Positions 28,841 to 37,523 of a stretch of DNA of 64,000 bases are shown piece after piece. How positions within the stretch are numbered: the first letter of the stretch is position 1; the number at the start of each line of letters is the position of its first letter. The notes under the pieces were generated by a model, which was not told the DNA's origin, ran no database searches, and saw only the letters and a list, made by a program, of their open reading frames with translations. A program made the translations under genes and the position numbers. The stretch lies in assembly GCA_963744905.1 (NCBI GenBank), contig CAVUUV010000002.1:1-64000 (forward strand), read 5' to 3'. Source of the DNA: DATFFO01 sp963744905. Lineage in GTDB: Bacteria > Actinomycetota > Acidimicrobiia > Spongiisociales > ZC4RG35.

Positions 28841-30115
28841 TCAGGCCAGCGGGCGACCCATCCCTACGTAATCGAAGCCCACAGCCCGTACCGCCGCCGG
28901 GTCGAGCAGATTGCGGGTATCGACGATCCGGTGGCCCTTCATCACTTTGCGCACCTGCTCGAGGTCCATCTCGGTGAATTCCGGCCATTCCGTTGTCACC
29001 ACGAGGACGTCGGCATCGCGGACAGCCTCCATGGCGTCCGATGCCGACTCCACCTCGATGGAATGGGCCTGGGGGTCGTAGGCGACGACTTCGGCTCCCT
29101 CGGCGATCAAGGACCGGGCCACCCGGAGCGCCGGCGACTCGCGCACGTCATCGGTGCCGGCCTTGAAGGCCAATCCCCACATGGCTATGCGCCGGCCCCG
29201 TAGACCGCCTCCGGCCGCCTGACGGATCTTCTCCACTACCCTCGCCCTCTGGTTGGCGTCTGCCTCGATCACCGACTTCAGCAGTTTGAAGTCGTAGCCG
29301 GCATCTTCGGCCAGGGCTATCAACGCCTCAGTGTCCTTGGGAAAGCAAGACCCTCCATAGCCGGGCCCGGGCTTGAGAAAGTGGGGGCCGATCCGATGGT
29401 CCCTGCCCATCCCGTCGATCACGTCGATGACGTCGGCGCCGACCGCCTCACACAGATTGGCGAGCGTGTTGACGAATGTGAGGCGCGCGGCCAGGTAGCT
29501 GTTGGAGGCGTACTTGATCATCTCTGCCGAGGTGGGATCGGTCACCACCGCAGCCGAGCCCACACCGTCGTAGAGCGACACGATGGCCGCGGCAACATCC
29601 GGATTGAAGGCGCCCACCACGATCCGGTCGGGCCGGAGGAAGTCGTCCACCGCCCGACCCTCGCGCAGGAACTCGGGGTGTGAGGCGATCTGGGCCGGGC
29701 TACCCAGGTTGGCGAGGCGCCGTGCGAAGCGCTTGACCGAGCCCGGGGGAACGGTCGACTTGACCACGAAGACGGCGTCTTCGGAGACCACCCCCGCCAG
29801 TTGGTCCAGCACCCCCTCCACATACTCGAGATCGGCGCGGCCATCGGGGTCCGGCGGGGTGGGCAGGCAAAGAAAGACAAGCCGGGCCGTCTCGGCAGCA
29901 ACCACGTTGTCGGTGTGAAAGGTGAGCCGGCCGGAGGCGCGACCCTGGGTGAGGAGATCGCCCAGCCCCTCCTCGAAAATGGGCATCCTGCCTTCCTCCA
30001 GGGCCGCCACCCGCTCCAGCGACTTCTCGGCCAGGCGAACCCGGTGCCCCAGGTGAGCCAGGCCGGCGGCGGTGACCAGGCCTACATAGCCGGCTCCGAT
30101 GACTGCTATCTCCAT
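28841..30115 (-). CDS. ugd: UDP-glucose 6-dehydrogenase
   Basis: 424 residues. Rossmann start MEIAVIGAGYVGLVTAAGL, middle helix YASNSYLAARLTFVN, catalytic-Cys motif GYGGSCFPKDTEAL (Cys near 259) and C-terminal AFKAGTDDVRESPAL. It oxidises UDP-glucose to UDP-glucuronate. It converges on cofE with 16 bp between stops and sits directly downstream of an LCP ligase gene, consistent with surface polymer supply. Confidence 0.94.
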   Translation of the reverse strand: MEIAVIGAGYVGLVTAAGLAHLGHRVRLAEKSLERVAALEEGRMPIFEEGLGDLLTQGRASGRLTFHTDNVVAAETARLVFLCLPTPPDPDGRADLEYVEGVLDQLAGVVSEDAVFVVKSTVPPGSVKRFARRLANLGSPAQIASHPEFLREGRAVDDFLRPDRIVVGAFNPDVAAAIVSLYDGVGSAAVVTDPTSAEMIKYASNSYLAARLTFVNTLANLCEAVGADVIDVIDGMGRDHRIGPHFLKPGPGYGGSCFPKDTEALIALAEDAGYDFKLLKSVIEADANQRARVVEKIRQAAGGGLRGRRIAMWGLAFKAGTDDVRESPALRVARSLIAEGAEVVAYDPQAHSIEVESASDAMEAVRDADVLVVTTEWPEFTEMDLEQVRKVMKGHRIVDTRNLLDPAAVRAVGFDYVGMGRPLA

Positions 30116-30143
30116 CTTCTGTTTCTCCTCGTTGAGGCCGGCC

Positions 30144-31442
30144 TCAAGAGACCGGCACCGCGTCCTCGCCCAGGATCACGATCGCATCCACCCCGGCCGG
30201 GAGCTGTCCGATCATCACATGTCCGAATCCGAGCTCGTCGACCAGATCGTCGGCGCCGGGATCGGGGGCGGCCACGACCACCTCGGTGGTGGTGACATGG
30301 TGGTCGGCATCGGCCACCCTCTTGACCACATAACCGGCCGATGTGAGTCGGTCCGCCCACGAGCCGGCGTTACCGGCCACCCCATTCCCGTTCAGCACGT
30401 CGACGGTCACGATACCGCCCGCCTCCGTCGTGTCCATAGGCTGTCCGGACCGGAAGGCAGCCACCATCGGATCGGCGGCGGGATGATCGATCAGTTGCAC
30501 CGACGCCTTGCCCCGGGTGGCTCCGACGGTGGGAAGGGTGGCCGTCTCGATATCCGAGACACCGACGTCCCGCATGCTGAATGCGAGCCGGACGAGGGAG
30601 GAATCGGCCAGAGCTGAGTCGACCGTCATGTGGCGAGCCAGCGAGGCCACCACGGATCCGGTGTCTGCCAGGGTGGATGGCCGCTTGAGACGGCTGAGAA
30701 TGGCGAGAACCAGCTGCTGCTGACGGGCGGTCCGCCCGATGTCGGAGGCGTCGACGCTCCGCCAGCTCCCGTCTCGCTGCTCCTGATAGTGGCGGCTGCG
30801 GGCGTAGGCGAGCGCCTGGAACCCGTTCAGCATCATGTCGCCGGCGGGAACGTCCAGCTTGGACTTGAGGTCACGGGCCGGATTGGAGAATCTCATCTCC
30901 ACCCCACCCAGCTCGTCGACCAGGTCCTGGAATCCGGCGAAGTCGATCTCGACATAATGGTTGAGAGGTATATCGAAAGCCTGGCGCACGGTCTTGACCA
31001 TCAAGGGAGCGTCGCCGTAGGCGTAGGCGGCGTTGATCTTGTTCTCGCCGTGGCCCTCGATGGGCACATAGGTGTCGCGGGGAATACTGAGCAGCGCCAC
31101 CTTGCCTTCGCCCGGGTCGAGACGGGCGATCATGATCACATCACCACGGGCTCCGGCGAAGTCGCCGAAAACCGACTTGTCGACGCCGGCCCGGCTGTCG
31201 GTCCCGATCAGGAGAACGTAGAGAGGATCGGCTGAGTCGGCCGGCGCCGCCGCCAACTCCGACACCACGTCGTCACGGACGGCAGCGTTGTCCCGGAAAG
31301 CCTTGTCGGCACTGTGAATGGTCCACCAAACCCCGAACACGACCAGGTTGGCCAGAACCAGCGCCGAGATGACTGTGACCTTGAGCCATCTGGGCAGCCG
31401 ACGGCGGACAGACGCGGAGGAAGGAGAGGAATGCCGGGACAT
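30144..31442 (-). CDS. LytR-CpsA-Psr (LCP) family glycopolymer ligase with LytR_C domain
   Basis: 432 residues from ATG 31442. Basic cytoplasmic tail, one TM helix (about 24-44), an LCP domain with the usual Arg/Asp residues (VLLIGTDSRAG, IARLDPGEG.VALLSIPRDTYVPI, NKINAAYAYG, ALAYARSRH) and a C-terminal LytR_C domain (about 340-425: VDVLNGNGVAGNA). It transfers lipid-linked polymers onto peptidoglycan outside the membrane. Located 28 bp upstream of ugd. Confidence 0.93.
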   Translation of the reverse strand: MSRHSSPSSASVRRRLPRWLKVTVISALVLANLVVFGVWWTIHSADKAFRDNAAVRDDVVSELAAAPADSADPLYVLLIGTDSRAGVDKSVFGDFAGARGDVIMIARLDPGEGKVALLSIPRDTYVPIEGHGENKINAAYAYGDAPLMVKTVRQAFDIPLNHYVEIDFAGFQDLVDELGGVEMRFSNPARDLKSKLDVPAGDMMLNGFQALAYARSRHYQEQRDGSWRSVDASDIGRTARQQQLVLAILSRLKRPSTLADTGSVVASLARHMTVDSALADSSLVRLAFSMRDVGVSDIETATLPTVGATRGKASVQLIDHPAADPMVAAFRSGQPMDTTEAGGIVTVDVLNGNGVAGNAGSWADRLTSAGYVVKRVADADHHVTTTEVVVAAPDPGADDLVDELGFGHVMIGQLPAGVDAIVILGEDAVPVS

Positions 31443-31590
31443 GGCGTGGAACCCCACAACGTTATCACGCCGTAGCGCGGAGGAGCGAGCCACCTCCTGA
31501 CCCTGCCGAGGTGCGGTCGCCCCGAACTCGGGCCCGAGAGGATCCGTCGGGTAACCTGGCGGCACCAGCAATCCGAGCGGAGGTCAGAAA

Positions 31591-32331
31591 GTGGCGGTCC
31601 TCGAACACGAGGGCACATACTCGATCATGTACGGGGCCTTCGGCTTTCCGGTAGGTGCGGGATACCGGCCGGGCTATCTGGCCCGCCCCGACAAGGCGGG
31701 TCGCTTTCCGGTGGTGATGATCGTTCCCGACATCGACGGCCTCACCTCCCACGAGAAGGACCTGTGCCGCCGCTTCGCCCGCCACGGCCTGGCCGCGGTC
31801 TCCCTGGAGCTGTACCGGGACAGGACGGGTGAACCTCTCGACGACTACGCCGCCCTATCCGACCGGAGGGCGGTCACCGACCTCGACGAGCTGCATGAGT
31901 TCCTGGTCAGCGATGACGTGGATTGGGCGCACGCCGACGCGGTCGGTTTGCTGGGACTGGACGTGGGCGGTCGCTTCGCCATGGCCCAGGCAGCCAATCG
32001 TGGCTGGGCCCGCTCGCTGGCGGTGTGCTACACGCCCCTGACCGGTGATGAGGAGCGAGAGATCCACGTGGTCGACCTACTGGATCACCTCGCCGTGCCC
32101 GTGATGGGAATCTACGCCGCCGAAGACGAGCTGATCGAGACGGGAACGGTGGACGAGGCGCAGCGGCGCAACGAGCCGGGCCAGTGGCTGCTGTACGAGG
32201 GTGCTCGCCATGGCTTCATGAACATCAACCGGGACGGCTACGACGCCGACGCTGCCGCCGATGCCGAAAGCCGGCTGATCCAGTTCTTCCTCCAGACCCT
32301 TCCTGCCGCCGCCGAGCTCGACCTGGGCTGA
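31591..32331 (+). CDS. Dienelactone-hydrolase-like alpha/beta hydrolase, nucleophile Cys replaced by Asp
   Basis: 246 residues. DLH fold: FPVVMIVPDIDGLTSHEKDL, the nucleophile elbow GLLGLDVGGRFAMAQ (about 119-133), AAEDELIE with Asp179 and EGARHGFMN with His207. Typical family members have GFCMGG or GFSLGG; here the position is Asp124. The other two triad members are in place, so the fold is intact, but the mechanism cannot be standard Cys hydrolysis. It could be a haloalkane-dehalogenase-like or a non-catalytic variant. Single gene, convergent with birA. Confidence 0.8.
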   Translation: MAVLEHEGTYSIMYGAFGFPVGAGYRPGYLARPDKAGRFPVVMIVPDIDGLTSHEKDLCRRFARHGLAAVSLELYRDRTGEPLDDYAALSDRRAVTDLDELHEFLVSDDVDWAHADAVGLLGLDVGGRFAMAQAANRGWARSLAVCYTPLTGDEEREIHVVDLLDHLAVPVMGIYAAEDELIETGTVDEAQRRNEPGQWLLYEGARHGFMNINRDGYDADAAADAESRLIQFFLQTLPAAAELDLG

Positions 32332-32343
32332 ACATCCCGACTC

Positions 32344-33021
32344 TCACCGGGAGGGCCGTACGTGACGGACCGCACCCGAGGTGAGCACCATCTGGCCGGC
32401 TTCGGTCTCCACCACCAGGCCCCCGTTGTCGTCGACGTCCACCGCAACGCCCCTTCCGGCCGGCTCCCAGGTGATCTCCTGGCCGATGGTGCTGCAAGCC
32501 GCCCGGTAGCGCCGGCTGGGCCATTCCCCGGCCGGGCGCCCCATCATCTCCAGGAGCGCCTCGGCCCAACCCCTGGCCAGACTCGGGCCCAGATCGGGTC
32601 CCGGGTCGACACTCTCCAGAGCGGCTACTCCCGGCGGTGGGGCGGGCCAATACAGATTGACGCCCAGGCCCACCACCACGGAATCATCACCACCTTCGAC
32701 CAGGATCCCGGCCACCTTGTCGCCTTCAAGGAGAACGTCATTGGGCCACTTCAGCGCGGTCCCTTCGCCCAGGGCATCGTGAGCCGCCACCCCTGCCACC
32801 AGGGGAATGAGGGGCCAGGCCCCGGTGGGCCAGACAGGACGGAGGGCCACCGAGGTCGCCACCGCCCGCGGCGCCGTCTCCCACTCCGAGCCCGAGCGCC
32901 CTCTTCCCATCGTCTGGCGGTGGGCGACTACGACCACGGGATCATCGACCAGATGCTGACGAGCCCAGTCCTGAGTGGACGGAGTCTCAGGGAGTACTGT
33001 CAACGAATATGGTGTAGCCAC
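32344..33021 (-). CDS. birA: Biotin--[acetyl-CoA carboxylase] ligase, class I (no repressor domain)
   Basis: 225 residues from GTG 33021 (CAGGAGAC just upstream). Motifs: PSTQDWARQHL, GRGRSGSEW (biotin/ATP loop), LKWPNDVLLEGDKVAGILVE and VVVGLGVNLYWP, followed by the SH3-like C-terminal domain ending TSGAVRHVRP. There is no N-terminal HTH, so it is enzymatic only. It attaches biotin to the BCCP domain of the carboxylase encoded next door: birA and the carboxylase beta gene diverge with only 31 bp between start codons. Confidence 0.92.
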   Translation of the reverse strand: MATPYSLTVLPETPSTQDWARQHLVDDPVVVVAHRQTMGRGRSGSEWETAPRAVATSVALRPVWPTGAWPLIPLVAGVAAHDALGEGTALKWPNDVLLEGDKVAGILVEGGDDSVVVGLGVNLYWPAPPPGVAALESVDPGPDLGPSLARGWAEALLEMMGRPAGEWPSRRYRAACSTIGQEITWEPAGRGVAVDVDDNGGLVVETEAGQMVLTSGAVRHVRPSR

Positions 33022-33052
33022 ACTGTCTCCTGGCGAGTCCAAGGTATCTGAT

Positions 33053-34603
33053 ATGGAAACCGAAGCGCGTATCGAACAGCTCCGCAAGCTGCGGGATGAG
33101 GGCCTCAACGCCGGCAGCCAACGAGCCGTGGCTCGCCAGCACGAACAGGGCAAGATGACGGCCCGGGAGCGAATCGAGACCCTCTTGGACAAGGGCTCCT
33201 TCAATGAGCTGGACATGTTCGTGCGTCACCAGGCGCTCGGCTTCGGCATCGAGGAGAAACGACCTCTGGGGGACGCGGTGGTGACGGGTTACGGCACGGT
33301 CGACGGCCGGACCGTGTTCGTCTATGCAGAGGACTTCACGGTGTTCGGCGGGAGCCTCGGGGCGGCGGTGGCGGACAAGATCTGCAAACTCATGGACACG
33401 GCGATGGAGGTCGGCGCTCCCGTCGTTGGTCTGAAGGACTCGGGCGGTGCTCGCATTCAGGAGGGCGTTTCTTCCCTGGATGGCTACGGCCGCATCTTCG
33501 AACGCAACGTGCGCGCCTCGGGTGTGGTGCCCCAGATCTCGGTGATCATGGGCCCGTGTGCCGGTGGAGCGGTCTATTCGCCCGCCATGACCGACTTCGT
33601 CTTTCAGGTCGACAAGACCAGCCACATGTTCATCACCGGGCCCGACGTCATCCGCACAGTCACAGGCGAGGAGGTGTCCATGGAGGAGCTGGGCGGTGCC
33701 ACGGCCCACGCCTCGACATCCGGCGTGACCCATTTCGTCTTCCCCACCGGGCGGGATGCCCTCGAGGCAGTGCGCTACCTGCTCTCGTTCCTGCCTCAGA
33801 ACAACCTGGAGCTCCCGCCCTACTTCGCCACCGCCGATAGTCCGGATCGGATCGAGGACGCCCTCGACACCATCATCCCCGACGCCGCCAATCAGCCCTA
33901 CGACATGGTCGAGGTGATCGAGATGGTGGTGGACGACGGGGAGTTCTTCGAGGTGCACGAGCGCTGGGCTCCCAACATCGTGGTTGGCTTCGCCCGCCTC
34001 GACGGCCACTCTGTGGGCGTGATCGCCAACCAGCCGGCGGCCCTGGCCGGCACCCTCGACATAACCGCCTCGGAGAAGGGGGCCCGCTTCGTTCGCTTCT
34101 GTGACGCCTTCAACATCCCGCTCCTGACCTTCGTCGACGTCCCCGGCTTCCTGCCCGGAGTGAGCCAGGAACACGGTGGAATCATCCGCCATGGCGCCAA
34201 GCTGCTCTTCGCTTACTGCGAAGCCACTGTGCCCAGGGTGACCATCATCACCCGCAAGGCCTATGGGGGCGCCTATCTGGTCATGAATGCCCGGGGCGTA
34301 GGGGCGGACCTGGTCTTCGCCTGGCCGTCGGCCGAGATCGCGGTGATGGGGGCCCAGGGGGCGGTCAACGTGATCTTCCGCCGCCAGCTCAAGGATTCCC
34401 CCGATCCCGAGGCGAGGCGTTCGGAGCTGATCGCCGACTACGAGAATCGCTTCAACAACCCCTATCGGGCCGCCGAGCTGGGGCTGGTGGACGACGTGAT
34501 CGAGCCCCGCCAGACCCGGCCCAAGCTGATCAGGGCCATGCGGATGCTGCGTACCAAGCGTGACACCCTGCCCCAGAAGAAGCACGGGAACATTCCCCTG
34601 TGA
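33053..34603 (+). CDS. pccB: Acyl-CoA (propionyl/methylcrotonyl-type) carboxylase, beta subunit
   Basis: 516 residues from ATG 33053 (AAGG about 8 nt upstream). Crotonase-fold carboxyltransferase: N-terminal half GLKDSGGARIQEGVSSLDGYG and GPCAGGAVYSPAMTDF, C-terminal half FVDVPGFLPGVSQEHGGIIRHGAK, KAYGGAYLVMNA, and the end motif KHGNIPL that is typical of propionyl-CoA carboxylase beta. It transfers carboxybiotin CO2 to an acyl-CoA, probably propionyl-CoA, feeding the methylmalonyl-CoA mutase encoded about 4.5 kb away. Confidence 0.92.
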   Translation: METEARIEQLRKLRDEGLNAGSQRAVARQHEQGKMTARERIETLLDKGSFNELDMFVRHQALGFGIEEKRPLGDAVVTGYGTVDGRTVFVYAEDFTVFGGSLGAAVADKICKLMDTAMEVGAPVVGLKDSGGARIQEGVSSLDGYGRIFERNVRASGVVPQISVIMGPCAGGAVYSPAMTDFVFQVDKTSHMFITGPDVIRTVTGEEVSMEELGGATAHASTSGVTHFVFPTGRDALEAVRYLLSFLPQNNLELPPYFATADSPDRIEDALDTIIPDAANQPYDMVEVIEMVVDDGEFFEVHERWAPNIVVGFARLDGHSVGVIANQPAALAGTLDITASEKGARFVRFCDAFNIPLLTFVDVPGFLPGVSQEHGGIIRHGAKLLFAYCEATVPRVTIITRKAYGGAYLVMNARGVGADLVFAWPSAEIAVMGAQGAVNVIFRRQLKDSPDPEARRSELIADYENRFNNPYRAAELGLVDDVIEPRQTRPKLIRAMRMLRTKRDTLPQKKHGNIPL

Positions 34604-34697
34604 AGGGGACAGCGGGGACGAGTGTGCCGACCCCTTCTAGCATTCGACTCTGCATGGACCCGGTCAACACCACATCCACAACCATCTCCCGGGTGGC

Positions 34698-36437
34698 GTG
34701 ATGTTCCAGCGCCTGCTCATAGCCAACCGGGGAGAGATCGCGGTGCGGGTCATCAGAACCGCCAAGGACATGGGCCTGCACACCATCGCCGTCTACTCGG
34801 AGCTGGATCGTGACGCCCTCCACGTGGAGCTGGCGCACGAGGCCTGGAACATCGGGCCTCCTCCGGCCTCGGAGTCCTACCTCAACCAGGAGGCCCTGCT
34901 CAGAGTCGCCAAGGAGGCCGGGGCCGACGCCGTCCACCCCGGCTACGGCTTCCTGTCCGAAAATGCCTCCTTCGCCCGGGCGGTCGAGGAGGCAGGGCTG
35001 GTATGGGTGGGTCCGCCTGCCAGCGCCATCGAGCTGATGGGGGACAAGATCACCTCGCGCCGGACCGCCGAGGCGGAGGGTGTTCCGACGGTACCGGGGG
35101 TCACCGACCCGGTCGAAGACCCCGATGCCGTCGCCGCCCTGGCAGAACGGTTCGGCTATCCGGTGGCGATCAAGGCCGCCTACGGGGGCGGGGGAAAGGG
35201 TCTGCGTGTGGTCCGCTCGCCCGACGAGCTGCAGGCAGCCTTCGATGGGGCACGCAGGGAGGCAGACGCCTACTTCGGGAACCCCGAGGTCTACGTGGAG
35301 AAGTACCTGGAAAAGCCCCGGCACGTCGAAGCCCAGATCCTCTTCGACCGCCACGGCAACGGCGCGTTCCTGGGCGAGCGGGATTGCTCGGTGCAGAGGC
35401 GTCACCAGAAGCTGATCGAGGAGACGCCCTCCCCGGGATTCACCGAGGAGCAGCGCGCCTCCTTCGCCGAGGCGGCTCTCGCGGCAGGACGATCGTGCGG
35501 ATACGTCAACGCCGGCACCGTCGAGTTCCTCCTGGACCAGAACGGCGACTTCTACTTCCTGGAGATGAACACCCGCCTCCAGGTCGAGCACACGGTCACC
35601 GAGATGGTCACCGGCCTCGACCTGGTGGAGTGGCAGCTGCGGGTCGCCGACGGTGAGAAGCTCGACCTGGGCCAGGTCCTCCCCCGGGGCCACGCCTTCG
35701 AGTTCAGGATCAACGCCGAGAACCCCTTCCAGAACTTCATGCCCACCCCCGGCCAGGTGGTGGAGTGGCGCGAGCCCTCGGGACCGGGCGTGCGGGTCGA
35801 CGGCTGGATCGTCCCCCAGACCAGGGTGAGCCAGTACTACGACAACCTGATGGCCAAGCTGGTGGTCTGGGGGATCGATCGCGACCACGCCGTGGCCCGG
35901 GCCAGGCGGGCCCTGGAGGAGTTCGTGGTGCGGGGCGTCGACACCACCATTCCCGCCCATCTGGCGGTGCTCAACCACCCCGACTTCCTCTCCGGTGCTC
36001 ACCACACCCGGTGGATGGAGGAGTCCGTCGACCTGGGAGAGGAGGCTCCCGACTCTCCGCCCGCCCTGCCCGGGGAGGAGGAGATGGACCAGCGATCAAT
36101 GACCGTCGAGATCGGAGGGCGCCGTTTCGCGGTGACGTTCTGGGCGCCCCAGCCCTCGGCCGGTCCCGGCCAGGTGCGCCGGCGGCCTCCCAAGCTCAGG
36201 GCCTCCACCGAGGTTCGACCCAACGACGGCGTGGTGGCGGCCCCCATGCAGGGGACCATCGTCAAGATCCACGTCAAGGCCGGCGACAGCGTCGAGGTAG
36301 GCGACGCCATCTGCGTCTTGGAGGCGATGAAGATGGAGAACGAGGTCCGCTCGCCCGCCACCGGAGACGTGGTCGACCTGCGAGTCCAGCCGGGGGACAC
36401 CGTGGCCAACGGCGCCGTCATCGCCATCATCAAGTAG
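34698..36437 (+). CDS. Biotin carboxylase plus BCCP, alpha subunit of acyl-CoA carboxylase
   Basis: 579 residues (start GTG 34698 or ATG 34701). Biotin carboxylase domain about 1-450: LIANRGEIAVRVIRTA, HPGYGFLSENA, ATP-grasp GGGGKGLRVV and EMNTRLQVEHTVTE; BCCP domain at the end with biotinyl-lysine EAMKMEN (about 545). 94 bp downstream of the beta-subunit gene, same strand. The length fits the short actinobacterial AccA-type alpha chains. Confidence 0.93.
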   Translation: MMFQRLLIANRGEIAVRVIRTAKDMGLHTIAVYSELDRDALHVELAHEAWNIGPPPASESYLNQEALLRVAKEAGADAVHPGYGFLSENASFARAVEEAGLVWVGPPASAIELMGDKITSRRTAEAEGVPTVPGVTDPVEDPDAVAALAERFGYPVAIKAAYGGGGKGLRVVRSPDELQAAFDGARREADAYFGNPEVYVEKYLEKPRHVEAQILFDRHGNGAFLGERDCSVQRRHQKLIEETPSPGFTEEQRASFAEAALAAGRSCGYVNAGTVEFLLDQNGDFYFLEMNTRLQVEHTVTEMVTGLDLVEWQLRVADGEKLDLGQVLPRGHAFEFRINAENPFQNFMPTPGQVVEWREPSGPGVRVDGWIVPQTRVSQYYDNLMAKLVVWGIDRDHAVARARRALEEFVVRGVDTTIPAHLAVLNHPDFLSGAHHTRWMEESVDLGEEAPDSPPALPGEEEMDQRSMTVEIGGRRFAVTFWAPQPSAGPGQVRRRPPKLRASTEVRPNDGVVAAPMQGTIVKIHVKAGDSVEVGDAICVLEAMKMENEVRSPATGDVVDLRVQPGDTVANGAVIAIIK

Positions 36438-36447
36438 TCGGGGACAC

Positions 36448-36888
36448 GTGGCAGCTCCATCCGGATCCGCCGAGAAAGCCCTGAGACGAGCCCGGAAGGC
36501 GATACTCGGCACCATCGGCCCCGAGGGACGCCCCAACCTGGTCCCGATCGTGTTCGTGGTCCTGCCCGACGGCCGCCTGGTGAGTGCCGTCGATCAGAAG
36601 CCCAAGCGGACCCGGCGACTTCAGCGACTGGAGAACATCAGGGCCGACCCCCGGGTGACGCTCCTGGTGGACCACTATGCCGACGACTGGAGCGAGCTGT
36701 GGTGGGTCCGGGTAGACGCCACGGCCGAGGTGCACGACAGCGCCCCGCCCGATGCGCTCCGCCTGCTGGCCGACAAGTACGTCCAGTACGTGGAGGACCC
36801 GCCCTCCGGCCCGTGGATAGTGATGGAGTCGGTCGGCTTCCGCTCCTGGAGTGCCGATCCGGGCGGCTTGCAAAGGACGTGGCTGTGA
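36448..36888 (+). CDS. PPOX-class F420-dependent oxidoreductase
   Basis: 146 residues, split-barrel flavin/deazaflavin-binding fold (FDOR-B type). ARKAILGTIGPEGRPNLVPIVFV, SAVDQKPKRTRRLQRLENI and WWVRVDATAEV correspond to the family I recall as TIGR03668. It uses F420H2 rather than FMNH2, linking to cofD-cofE in this window. Eleven bp after the biotin carboxylase gene and overlapping the next gene, so it is probably cotranscribed. Substrate unknown. Confidence 0.85.
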   Translation: MAAPSGSAEKALRRARKAILGTIGPEGRPNLVPIVFVVLPDGRLVSAVDQKPKRTRRLQRLENIRADPRVTLLVDHYADDWSELWWVRVDATAEVHDSAPPDALRLLADKYVQYVEDPPSGPWIVMESVGFRSWSADPGGLQRTWL

Positions 36889-37508
36889 GGTCCCCGGGGC
36901 GGTTCTACGACGGACGGCTCTACGCCATGACGATCGACCGGCTCCTGGCCGGGCTGCGAGAGGTGATTGCCAGGCGGATTCCCGTCCGGAGCAGGGTTCT
37001 GGACGCCTGCTGTGGCACCGGCGCCCTGGCGATTCACCTCGCCCGAGGGGGGAGGACGGTGGTCGGAATCGACATGTCGCCCCGGCATATCGCCTTTGCC
37101 CGCCGTGCCGCCGAATCGTTCGACGTGGAAGGCGGGTCGGTCCATTTCGAGGTGGGCGACGTCACCCATCTGGAAGTGACTCCGGAGGAGAGATACGACC
37201 TGGCGGTCGTCGTCCTGGCCCTTCACGAGATGGAAGCAGCCACCCGACGAGAGGCGGCAGAGGCGCTGGCGAGATGCGCCCGGCGGGTGATGTTCGTCGA
37301 CTTCAGTGCTCCCATGCCGCGCAATTTCCAGGGGATGACGAACCGACTGGCCGAGGCCGCGGCCGGAATCCGCCACTACCGCGCCTTCCAGGACTTCACC
37401 AGGAGGGGCGGACTGCCTGCCCTGGTGGACGATGCGGATCTGGTGGTCGAGAGCCTCGAGGAGATCGGCTCGGGAAGCCTGTGCATCATCACCGCCGGCC
37501 AACCCTGA
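36885..37508 (+). CDS. Class I SAM-dependent methyltransferase
   Basis: 207 residues from GTG 36885 (AAAGGA 7 nt upstream), overlapping the preceding stop (GTGA). SAM-binding motif I VLDACCGTGALAIHLARGG (about 43-61), motif II VVGIDMSPRHIAFARR with acidic Asp, motif post-I GDVTHLEV, motif IV YDLAVVVLALHEM. Resembles UbiE/small-molecule methyltransferases. Substrate cannot be told; gene coupling suggests a modification linked to the F420-dependent enzyme. Confidence 0.82.
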   Translation: MRSPGRFYDGRLYAMTIDRLLAGLREVIARRIPVRSRVLDACCGTGALAIHLARGGRTVVGIDMSPRHIAFARRAAESFDVEGGSVHFEVGDVTHLEVTPEERYDLAVVVLALHEMEAATRREAAEALARCARRVMFVDFSAPMPRNFQGMTNRLAEAAAGIRHYRAFQDFTRRGGLPALVDDADLVVESLEEIGSGSLCIITAGQP

Positions 37509-37523
37509 ATCCGCCGACGACCC

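Noticed and set aside
32987..36005. Long minus-strand frames opposite the carboxylase subunits
   Set aside because: Antisense of two unmistakable carboxylase genes; no domain in the antisense translation.
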